From Prevotellaceae bacterium (lineage in GTDB: Bacteria > Bacteroidota > Bacteroidia > Bacteroidales > UBA932): DNA of 20,808 nucleotides. Positions within the stretch are counted from its first letter, which is position 1, and every line of letters begins with the position of its first letter. Below are positions 5,782 to 11,466 of this stretch, piece by piece. Location of the stretch: NCBI GenBank assembly GCA_031288885.1, contig JAITQP010000291.1:1-20808 (forward strand), in the 5' to 3' direction. Both the position numbers and the translations under genes were made by a program. The notes under the pieces were generated by a model, which made no database searches, had not been told where the DNA came from, and worked only from the letters and a program-made list of their open reading frames with translations.

Positions 5782-6648
5782 TCAGGCGTGCGCGCCGCTT
5801 TTTATGGCGTCCGCCACCCTGTCCATCAGCCAGCGCGGCGTGGAGGTCGCGCCGCACACGCCTGCCGAGCGGCAGCCCTCAAACCACTCCGCCCGCAAAT
5901 CCTCCACGTCCTGCACCATGTGGCTGCGCTCGTTCACCTCGCTGCACGCCTGATAGAGCTCCTTGCCGTTGGAGCTGTTGTAGCCGCTCACAAAAATTAT
6001 TACGTCGTGCTTGCTGGCGAACCTGTGCAGGTGGGGCTTGCGGTGCGACACCTGCCGGCAAACCGTATCGTGCGCCTCAAACAGCAGCTCGGGCGGCAGG
6101 CGCTTGCGCACCTCGCGGCAGAGCAGCGCAAATTGCTCCAAGCTTTTGGTCGTTTGCGAGTAGAGGATAATGGGGCGCGAAAAGTCCAGCAGGTGCAGCT
6201 CGTCCACGCTCTCCAGCACCGTAGCGTCGCCCTTTGCCTGCCCCACCAAGCCGTTGACTTCGGCGTGCCCGCGCTGCCCAAAGATGACCAGCTGCGCGCC
6301 CGTTTCCTTTGCCTTTTTGTAGCTTTTGCTGATGTTGCTTTGCAGCTTGAGCACCACGGGGCACGTGGCGTCGATGAGCGCGATGCCGTTTGCGGCGGCC
6401 ACCTCGTAGGTTTGCGGCGGCTCGCCGTGCGCGCGGATGAGCACCGTTGCCCTGCGCAGCTGCCCAAGCTGCTCCCGATTGATGACCTTCAGCCCCTTTG
6501 ACTTCAGCCTGTTCACCTCAACGCTATTGTGCACTATTTCGCCCAGCGAGTACAGCGTTACGCCGCTATCGAGCTGCTGCTCGGCCTTTTCGATAGCCCG
6601 AATTACGCCAAAGCAGCACCCTGATTTTTCGTCCACCTCTACGTGCAT
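5782..6648 (-). CDS. ispH: 4-hydroxy-3-methylbut-2-enyl diphosphate reductase
   Basis: The 288-residue product catalyses the last step of the MEP pathway, reducing HMBPP to IPP and DMAPP with an iron-sulfur cluster. The three cluster cysteines are at 12 (CCFGV), 96 (DATCPVV) and 197 (DTVCRQ), the same numbers as in E. coli. Active-site motifs include EIVHN (His41), RAHGEPP (His74) and RGHAE (127-131). The C-terminus VCGATSTPRWLM is typical. ATG 6648 gives this numbering; the longer frame to 6687 overlaps its promoter. It is full length for the family. The gene converges with the CPBP protease, and the 12-base motif CAGGCGTGCGCG occurs twice around its stop (5757 and 5783). Confidence 0.96.
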   Translation of the reverse strand: MHVEVDEKSGCCFGVIRAIEKAEQQLDSGVTLYSLGEIVHNSVEVNRLKSKGLKVINREQLGQLRRATVLIRAHGEPPQTYEVAAANGIALIDATCPVVLKLQSNISKSYKKAKETGAQLVIFGQRGHAEVNGLVGQAKGDATVLESVDELHLLDFSRPIILYSQTTKSLEQFALLCREVRKRLPPELLFEAHDTVCRQVSHRKPHLHRFASKHDVIIFVSGYNSSNGKELYQACSEVNERSHMVQDVEDLRAEWFEGCRSAGVCGATSTPRWLMDRVADAIKSGAHA

Positions 6649-6686
6649 ATTTTTTTTATGAATGAAGATTTGAATTATTGGGGACA

Positions 6687-6694
6687 CAAAAGTA
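6687..6694 (-). promoter_or_regulatory. -7 box of ispH
   Basis: TACTTTTG on the minus strand matches TAnnTTTG, with a leader of about 30 bases. No good TTG lies at the -33 position. It diverges from toxin-antitoxin promoter 2. Confidence 0.45.
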
Positions 6695-6720
6695 GCGAAA
6701 AGATGCTCAAAACGTGCCAG

Positions 6721-6745
6721 CTAATCCAAATTAGTTGTACCTTTG
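6721..6745 (+). promoter_or_regulatory. Promoter and likely operator of toxin-antitoxin locus 2
   Basis: CTAAT (6721-6725) and ATTAG (6730-6734) form an inverted repeat directly before TACCTTTG (6738-6745). The stretch 6731-6745 is identical to 3773-3787. The start of the antitoxin follows 17 bases after the -7 box, so the leader is very short. Confidence 0.55.
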
Positions 6746-6762
6746 TCAAAAACACACAAGCC

Positions 6763-6987
6763 ATGTTAGTAACACCACGCACCAAAGCAAAGCCGTATGA
6801 CGTCGGCTACGTACCGCACAGCGCATCGCATGATGATGAATATGACGATACGCTGATGAGCAAGGAAGAATTTTTTGCGGAAGTAGATCGCTCTTTGCAG
6901 CAGGTTAAAGAAGGGAAAGTACTCTATATGCTCCCCGAAGAAACGTTGGATGAATTTCTCATCAGAACACAAGGATGTATAGAGTAG
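6763..6987 (+). CDS. Antitoxin of YoeB-type locus 2
   Basis: The 74-residue acidic protein is related to the antitoxin at 3832. It shares DDTLMSKEEFFAEVDRSL (28-45) and VKEGKV and then has its own toxin-binding tail ending RTQGCIE. It overlaps the toxin gene by 13 bases, a sign of translational coupling. ATG 6763 matches the start context of locus 1 (both begin ML followed by Lys/Pro-rich residues). The longer frame from 6643 runs through the promoter and is rejected. No known antitoxin fold can be assigned with confidence. Confidence 0.7.
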   Translation: MLVTPRTKAKPYDVGYVPHSASHDDEYDDTLMSKEEFFAEVDRSLQQVKEGKVLYMLPEETLDEFLIRTQGCIE

Positions 6988-7247
6988 GTTTTACCATAAA
7001 AGCTCGAGAAGACGTCGCAAAGCTTGGCAGGTCAGAGCGGCAAGCGCACAAAAAATTTACACTGCTAATTCAGGAATTGTGCGAACACCCCGAAACCGGC
7101 ACAGGACACCCCGAACCATTAGGAGGTAGCAGAGCGGGGCAATGGTCGAGGAGAATAACGCAAAAACATCGTCTCGTTTACCTGATTAACAAAGAAGAAA
7201 TGGAGGTGCTTGTGATTTCTGCGTATGGTCACTATGATGATAAATAG
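6975..7247 (+). CDS. YoeB/Txe family toxin
   Basis: The 90-residue protein is a YoeB-type mRNA interferase acting on ribosome-bound mRNA. GTGHPEPL (42-49) holds the catalytic Glu47, WSRRITQKHRLVY (57-69) holds Arg66, and SAYGHYDDK ends the protein with His86. All three residues known from E. coli YoeB (Glu46, Arg65, His83) are therefore present, unlike in locus 1. It is about 50 percent identical by eye to the toxin at 4056-4331. It overlaps the antitoxin frame and is followed by the hairpin at 7285-7325. Confidence 0.9.
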   Translation: MYRVGFTIKAREDVAKLGRSERQAHKKFTLLIQELCEHPETGTGHPEPLGGSRAGQWSRRITQKHRLVYLINKEEMEVLVISAYGHYDDK

Positions 7248-7284
7248 CAAATTTGCTTGAGGTGTGCCAACACCGGCGCTACAC

Positions 7285-7325
7285 AACAAGGAGAATGGAA
7301 GTTGCTTACTTCCATTCTCCTTGTT
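7285..7325. terminator. Perfect 17-bp inverted repeat between convergent genes
   Basis: Bases 7285-7301 and 7309-7325 pair perfectly around loop TTGCTTA. It sits between the toxin stop (7247) and the stop of the minus-strand gene at 7358, so it fits a two-way terminator, although neither side has a long T run. A stem just beyond the variable region is also seen in some DGR targets. Confidence 0.65.
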
Positions 7326-7357
7326 TGCTTATCCTGTAGGAACGCCGGCAAGAAAAG

Positions 7358-8068
7358 TTAAGGCAAAACCACGCGGAAGCCAATGCTGTTGTTGCGGATG
7401 TTGGGGATATTGTAGTGGCGGGCAGCAACGCGAGACCAGGGGGCGGCATCGCCGGTGTAGCACTTGCCATCGGTGGGCTGAACGTCGGTCGTCCCGTTGC
7501 ACTCAATCTGAAACGTGCCGCCCTCCACGCGCACCATCTCAATATCCAGCTCCGCGGGGTAGCTACGCGCGGGAGCGGGGGCGTTGTGCCTACGCTCTGG
7601 ACCGTCCAGCTGTCGCGTTAGCGCCTGCGCTACCCGCGGCAGGTCTGTGCTGACCACGCCGGTGCGAATGTAGCTGCCTCTGCCGGAAACTTTGCTATCT
7701 TTTGCGTCAATGAGGTGCGCATAAAACATGTGGTCGCTACCTTTGATAGCATCAGCTACCAAGCATATCGTAGATATGCCGTTTGTGCGCCCCCATGCGG
7801 CAAGCGCGTTTCGGTCTATGTTGCCTGCACCTTGCGTGCGCAGCTCGGTGAACTTTGCCTGCACAGCGGCGTCATTGGTTGCTACCGTGTAGCGGCTGTT
7901 GCGGTTCAACTCGCTGCCTATCTGGGTGGCAAGCGCATCGCCCAGCGTGTTGTCCATGCCTACCACAAGTACTGCCAACTTAGGCGCGGCTTGTGCTCTG
8001 GCGGTCATCATGCTCACTGCTCCAACGAGCAGCAAAGCACATAAAGAAATCTTGTAATTCTGTTTCAT
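7358..8068 (-). CDS. Exported protein with shortened SUMF/FGE-like C-terminus; candidate DGR target
   Basis: The protein has 236 residues from ATG 8068. Residues 1-27 are a signal peptide (MKQNYKISLC start, hydrophobic core, ARAQA). Residues 29-156 form an alpha/beta domain (KLAVLVVGMDN, TLGDALATQIGSELNRN, STICLVADAI) resembling periplasmic CsgG/LpoB-like domains; this likeness is tentative. After a Pro/Ala linker, MVRVEGGTF (178-186) is the usual start of a SUMF/formylglycine-enzyme domain and NNSIGFRVVLP (226-236) its usual end. The roughly 150-200 residues normally between them, with the catalytic cysteines, are absent. Codons before the end are GCC, CAC, TAC, AAT, ATC, AAC, ATC, AAC, AAC, AGC, as expected if AAC codons had been changed at adenines. 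The frame continues to 8290 upstream, but the signal peptide fixes the start. Confidence 0.7.
   Translation of the reverse strand: MKQNYKISLCALLLVGAVSMMTARAQAAPKLAVLVVGMDNTLGDALATQIGSELNRNSRYTVATNDAAVQAKFTELRTQGAGNIDRNALAAWGRTNGISTICLVADAIKGSDHMFYAHLIDAKDSKVSGRGSYIRTGVVSTDLPRVAQALTRQLDGPERRHNAPAPARSYPAELDIEMVRVEGGTFQIECNGTTDVQPTDGKCYTGDAAPWSRVAARHYNIPNIRNNSIGFRVVLP
7361..7459 (-). other. Putative DGR variable region (VR-like)
   Basis: Residues 204-236 of the exported protein include WSRVAARHYN and IPNIRNNSIGF. Nearly all candidate variable codons are NNC or NNT, differing from AAC/AAT only at the first two bases. The fixed part GGCTTCCGC-GTGGTT near the stop would be the place of the initiation-of-homing site. 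No template copy and no reverse transcriptase are in the window, so this is a hypothesis. Confidence 0.4.
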
Positions 8069-8214
8069 GTTTACGAAATTGTTTTTTGGGTTATTTAATA
8101 TATCTACCGGCGTTCCACCCCCTGACGAGGAGCGGTGGAGGAGAATATTCCGATTATTTTGGGCTGCACCACAGCTCATACAACGCTGTTTTTTGCTATT
8201 TTTGTGGTTTAATG

Positions 8215-8354
8215 AGAAAAACGAGCTGACCGTCATGCTTGCAACACCGTGGTCAGCTCGCTCCCGAAGATGCTTGCCTGCGTGGCGCACAATGCGCAGC
8301 GCGCTGTGCCTATGCCTGCTCGCATCTTTACTAATATCTCTATCGCGTAGATTG
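8215..8354 (-). ncRNA. Candidate structured small RNA or leader with terminator
   Basis: Within the 381-base gap between 8068 and 8450, the minus strand has a nested stem (AAGATGC 8328-8322 with GCATCTT 8273-8267; GGCACA with TGTGC inside). It is followed by a rho-independent terminator: CGAGCTGACC and GGTCAGCTCG (8260-8251 and 8231-8222) and then TTTTT (8221-8217). CATTTTTG (8368-8361) is a near-consensus -7 box upstream. The rest of the gap holds a weaker hairpin (8114-8139) and no convincing gene. It could be a stand-alone small RNA or an attenuator for the gene at 8068. No known RNA family was recognised. Confidence 0.4.
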
Positions 8355-8449
8355 GCGCTGCAAAAATGATTTCACGGGGGAAATTTATGAATAAAATTCA
8401 CAACATTGTAATATTGTTCATAATAAATACATTTAAAAAATGCGAACTT

Positions 8450-8806
8450 ATGGCTAAATTCAAGCTAATCAGAGAACTTGCAAAGGAGAGGCAAATCTCC
8501 ATGCGTGAATTAGCGTCACGCATAGGTAAAGATGAAACCACGCTACAAGCTATTATCAGAAATGGCAGCACCAACACCAAAACTATAGAGGAGATAGCCA
8601 GCGTGTTGGATGTTCCTGTGGGCGTGTTTTTTGGGGAGGCTTGTGCTCAAAAAAGCAGTGACGGTACGGTGGAAATGCCGGATAGCGTGCGCCGGCTGGC
8701 CAATGGTGAGGGAGCGGAATATGCTGAATTTTATTCGGAAATAATAAGGAAGAAAGATGAGCAAATTGATAGGCTGCTTAAAATCATCGAAAGCAGCAAA
8801 TTGTAA
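8450..8806 (+). CDS. XRE-family transcriptional regulator
   Basis: The 118-residue protein has an N-terminal Cro/CI-type helix-turn-helix. It starts KLIRELAKERQISMRELASRIGK, continues TLQAIIRNGSTNTKTIEEIASVLDVPVGVFF (about 5-61), and has the conserved final FF after VPV. The second half (85-118) is charged and ends in a probable short coiled coil, SEIIRKKDEQIDRLLKIIES, likely for dimerisation. ATG 8450 is preferred because the upstream extension to 8366 is AT-rich and lacks family residues. Similar small regulators are widespread in Bacteroidetes. No operator can be assigned. It diverges from the candidate RNA and DGR-like gene and converges with ung. Confidence 0.85.
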   Translation: MAKFKLIRELAKERQISMRELASRIGKDETTLQAIIRNGSTNTKTIEEIASVLDVPVGVFFGEACAQKSSDGTVEMPDSVRRLANGEGAEYAEFYSEIIRKKDEQIDRLLKIIESSKL

Positions 8807-8836
8807 TGCGCCGTCAAGCTGTATAAAGTCCCATAA

Positions 8837-8889
8837 AGATTTACGCTGAAGGCTATGCGTAAAACCCTGCCGCACGTAGCGTAAAATCT
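8837..8889. terminator. Inverted repeat between XRE gene and ung
   Basis: AGATTTACGCT (8837-8847) and AGCGTAAAATCT (8878-8889) pair with one bulged base; a shorter GCGTAAA copy lies between them. The place between convergent genes suggests a two-way terminator. Confidence 0.45.
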
Positions 8890-8902
8890 GAAATCTGGGC
8901 GC

Positions 8903-9571
8903 TCACAGCCTCCAGTCGATTGGCTCCAGCCCCTGCTGCTGCAAGATGTTGTTGGCTTTGGAGAAGTGCCGGCAACCGTTGAATGCGCCCCGAGCCAGCG
9001 GCGAGGGGTGCGCCGCCTCCAGCACGTGGTGCTTGCTTGCGTCTATCAGCGCGCTCTTGGCGCGGGCAAAGTTGCCCCACAGCAGGAATACAACGCCGCG
9101 CTTTTCGTCCGAAATTTTGCGGATAACCGCGTCGGTGAACGTTTGCCAGCCAATGCCGCTGTGCGATGTGGGGGTGTTGGCGCGCACCGTGAGGATGGCG
9201 TTGAGCAAAAACACGCCCTGCTGCGTCCACGCTTCGAGGCAGCCGTGGCTGGGCGGGTCGATACCCAAGTCGTCCTTTATCTCCTTAAAAATGTTGACGA
9301 GCGAGGGCGGAGCGCTCACGCCCAGCGGCACCGAAAAGCATAGCCCGTGCGCCTGCCGGTAGCCGTGGTAGGGGTCTTGGCCAAGGATAACGACCTTTAC
9401 CTTGTCGAACGGCGTTTGGTTGAAGGCGTTGAAGATTAGCCCCCCCGAAGGATACACGGTTTGACCCGCGGCAATCTCCGATTTTACGTAGCTCACCACC
9501 TCGGCAAAGTAGGGCTTGTCAAATTCATCTTGTAGCACAGCCTTCCACGAAGGCTCAATTTTTACGTCCAT
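8903..9571 (-). CDS. ung: Uracil-DNA glycosylase, family 1
   Basis: The 222-residue enzyme removes uracil from DNA and begins base-excision repair. Motif GQDPYHG is at 64-70 with catalytic Asp66. Next come the FSV stacking segment (79-81), LLNAILTV (122-129), the uracil-recognition strand VVFLLWGN (160-167), and HPSPLAR (188-194) with His188; most homologues have HPSPLS. The length is normal. ATG 9571 gives the usual MDVKIEPSWKAVL start. It is followed by the XRE gene in convergent orientation. Upstream lies a repeat-rich gap of 221 bases before gldF on the same strand, and no clear -7 box was found there. Confidence 0.97.
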   Translation of the reverse strand: MDVKIEPSWKAVLQDEFDKPYFAEVVSYVKSEIAAGQTVYPSGGLIFNAFNQTPFDKVKVVILGQDPYHGYRQAHGLCFSVPLGVSAPPSLVNIFKEIKDDLGIDPPSHGCLEAWTQQGVFLLNAILTVRANTPTSHSGIGWQTFTDAVIRKISDEKRGVVFLLWGNFARAKSALIDASKHHVLEAAHPSPLARGAFNGCRHFSKANNILQQQGLEPIDWRL

Positions 9572-9621
9572 TGGATTTCAAGTTTCAGATTTTAGATTTT
9601 CAATGTTTATAGATTTTGCGT

Positions 9622-9808
9622 CAGCTTAATTCTTAATCACGTTGTTGCAACGCAGCCTTGCTCCCATCATTGCTCACGCCTCGCGTCATTGCGAGCAAAG
9701 CGTGCGGGGACAGAAACATGCGAGGAGATTTCTCGCTCCGCTCGAAATGACGGCAAGGGCGGGCATCGTTGCAACAAAGTCATTCCTAATTCTTAATTCC
9801 TAATTCTC
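9622..9808 (-). repeat. Heptamer repeat tract split by an inserted element
   Basis: GAATTAA/GAATTAG units occur at 9781-9808, where they form the last codons and stop of gldF, and again at 9622-9638. The 139-base inverted-repeat element lies between, as if it had inserted into one tract. Confidence 0.5.
9641..9779. mobile_element. Small MITE-like element with terminal inverted repeats
   Basis: The ends GTTGTTGCAACG (9641-9652) and CGTTGCAACAAAG (9767-9779) are inverted copies of TTTGTTGCAACG. Inside, 9684-9702 and 9734-9752 pair at 16 of 19 positions (CGTCATT...AATGACG). No ORF is present. A related element lies at 14411-14485. Whether it moves is not shown; it may instead be a REP-like palindrome. 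Confidence 0.45.
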
Positions 9809-10542
9809 CTCCCCCACGCTCTTGCCCTCAGCTTTAGGCGTGCGGCGGAGAGGAAGAGGACGATTACGCCGGCAAAGTACGCCATGTCGCGCGCGTCCAC
9901 CACGCCGCGGCTGATGGATTTGTAGTGCTGGCTGAGGCCAAGGTTGGCCACCGCGCTGTTGATATTTTTTACGTAGGGCAGGGCGGCTAAGCCGTCGAAG
10001 CCCAAGTACAGGAAAAAGCACATGGCCGCCGCAAGGAGAAACGCCACCAGCTGGCTGTCGGTGAGCAGCGACGCAAAAATCCCCACCGCAGCGTAGCAGG
10101 CCGCCAGCAGCAGCAGGCCAATGAGCGCGCCCCACGTGGCGCCGCTGTCGATGTTGCCCACGGGGTTGCCCAAGTTTGAAACGGTGTAGAAGTACAGCAG
10201 CGCCGGCAAAAGCGAAATAGCCACTACGGTTACCGCCGCCAGAAATTTTCCGGTAATCAGCTGGGCCTCGGTGAGGGGATGCGTGAGCAGCATCTCCATG
10301 GTGCCGGCTTTGCGCTCCTCGGCAAAGCTGCGCATGGTAATGGCCGGCGACAAAAACAGGAAGAGCCACGGAGCGATGAAAAACAGCCCGTCGATGTTGG
10401 CGTATCCTGCGCTGAGCACGTTCAGGTCGTTTGGCGAGAGCCACAAGAACCAGCTGCACAGCAGCAGGAATACGCCTACCGCAATGTAGCCCGTGAGCGA
10501 CGAAAAAAACGAAACGACCTCTTTTTTAAAGATAAAAAACAT
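9793..10542 (-). CDS. gldF: ABC-2 type permease, gliding motility-associated GldF
   Basis: The 249-residue membrane protein begins MFFIFKKEVVSFFSSLTGYIA. It has about six membrane segments and the conserved ABC-2 stretch RSFAEERKAGTMEMLLTHPLT (71-91) after the second one. This is the GldF pattern, the permease of the GldA-GldF-GldG ABC transporter of Bacteroidetes, present also in non-gliding members. The start at 10542 follows the promoter region; the longer frame to 10674 crosses two -7 boxes. gldG normally follows gldF, but here ung comes next, after the repeat element. Its last three residues I-R-N and the stop are encoded by heptamer repeats. Confidence 0.88.
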   Translation of the reverse strand: MFFIFKKEVVSFFSSLTGYIAVGVFLLLCSWFLWLSPNDLNVLSAGYANIDGLFFIAPWLFLFLSPAITMRSFAEERKAGTMEMLLTHPLTEAQLITGKFLAAVTVVAISLLPALLYFYTVSNLGNPVGNIDSGATWGALIGLLLLAACYAAVGIFASLLTDSQLVAFLLAAAMCFFLYLGFDGLAALPYVKNINSAVANLGLSQHYKSISRGVVDARDMAYFAGVIVLFLSAARLKLRARAWGRRIRN

Positions 10543-10585
10543 GAAATTTCCCCAATAACTTAACGAATTCTCCCGCAAAGTTAGG

Positions 10586-10612
10586 CAAAAATAGCAAAGT
10601 ATGCTACTTTTG
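10586..10612. promoter_or_regulatory. Divergent -7 boxes for gldF and mtgA
   Basis: TATTTTTG on minus (10593-10586) faces gldF and TACTTTTG on plus (10605-10612) faces mtgA, only 11 bases apart. Neither has a clear TTG at the expected -33 position. Binding at one may exclude the other. Confidence 0.45.
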
Positions 10613-10623
10613 CAGGCGGTAAT

Positions 10624-11430
10624 ATGCCTAATTTGTGCAATTTGCTCATTACAAAAGTGAAAAACAGGCTCCACATAATTTACATAGCCTACTTGGTAAT
10701 CAATAAGTTGGTGAGGATATCGCTGGCCGTATTAGCTACGGCGGCGCTGTCTATTTTGCTGATAGTGTACGCGCTGCGGAGCGCACCGGTGAGCGTTACG
10801 CCGCTCATGGTCATCAACCAAAAAAAAACGGGCGTTGCGCCGGAAAAGCGCTGGACGCCCCTCGACAGCATTGCGCCCGATGTGGCGCGCGCCGTGATTG
10901 CCGCCGAGGACAACAACTTTTTTTACCACAAGGGGTTTGACGTTGACGCTATCGCGTGGGCGATGAGGCGCAACAGCGAGCAGAACAAGAAGGTGTACGG
11001 CGCCAGCACCATTTCGCAGCAAACCGCCAAGAACGTTTTTTTGCCGCCCAACCGCACGTGGCTGCGCAAGCTGGTGGAGGCGGGCTTCACCACGCTGATA
11101 GAGGCCATGTGGAGCAAGGGGCGCATCATGGAGGTTTACCTGAACGTGATAGAAACGGGCAGCAGCATGTACGGCGTGGAGGCCGCCGCGCAGCGCTACT
11201 TCCGCAAGCCGGCGCTGAAGCTCACCAAAAGCGAAAGTACGCTCATCGCCGTGTCGCTGCCCAACCCGCACAGGTTCAATCCGGCGAGGCCGTCGGCCTA
11301 CATGCTGCAGCGGCGAGACCACATCTACACCGTGATGACCAAAATGCTCGAAACGGGGTGGTACAGCAATATTAAGGATATCAAAAAAATAAAGGTGAAC
11401 TACCTTGAGCAATGGAAAGTTGAAAATTAA
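10624..11430 (+). CDS. mtgA: Monofunctional biosynthetic peptidoglycan transglycosylase
   Basis: The 268-residue protein is a GT51 glycosyltransferase that polymerises lipid II into glycan strands at the outer face of the inner membrane. One membrane anchor lies at about 28-50. Family motifs are AAEDNNFFYHKGFD (93-106) with catalytic Glu95, GASTISQQTAKN (126-137), RKLVEAG (148-154) and IMEVYLNVIETG (168-179). There is no transpeptidase domain, so it is the monofunctional type. The ATG at 10624 lies only about 11 bases beyond the -7 box, so the mRNA would have almost no leader, or another promoter or start is used. The last residues V-E-N and the stop fall in a heptamer-like repeat tract. Confidence 0.93.
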   Translation: MPNLCNLLITKVKNRLHIIYIAYLVINKLVRISLAVLATAALSILLIVYALRSAPVSVTPLMVINQKKTGVAPEKRWTPLDSIAPDVARAVIAAEDNNFFYHKGFDVDAIAWAMRRNSEQNKKVYGASTISQQTAKNVFLPPNRTWLRKLVEAGFTTLIEAMWSKGRIMEVYLNVIETGSSMYGVEAAAQRYFRKPALKLTKSESTLIAVSLPNPHRFNPARPSAYMLQRRDHIYTVMTKMLETGWYSNIKDIKKIKVNYLEQWKVEN

Positions 11431-11457
11431 GAGTTTTGAATTGAGAACTAAGAACTA
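11418..11457 (+). repeat. Heptamer-like repeat at the end of mtgA
   Basis: AAGTTGAA, AATTAA, GAGTTTTGAA, TTGA, GAACTAA and GAACTA follow one another. The mtgA stop is the first TAA. The TPR gene starts 10 bases after the tract. It has the same type and orientation relative to the gene as at 2853 and 9781. Confidence 0.5.
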
Positions 11458-11466
11458 CCCCTGAAA

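Noticed and set aside
5746..6501. Plus-strand open frame of 251 codons over ispH
   Set aside because: ispH on the minus strand has all cluster cysteines and motifs; the plus frame has no family features.
8069..8290. Upstream extension of the exported DGR-like protein
   Set aside because: The signal peptide begins at ATG 8068; the extension crosses the terminator hairpin at 8216-8260.
8067..8369. Plus-strand open frame of 100 codons in the gap before the XRE gene
   Set aside because: It passes through the minus-strand hairpins, lacks a promoter in place, and its sequence looks non-coding.
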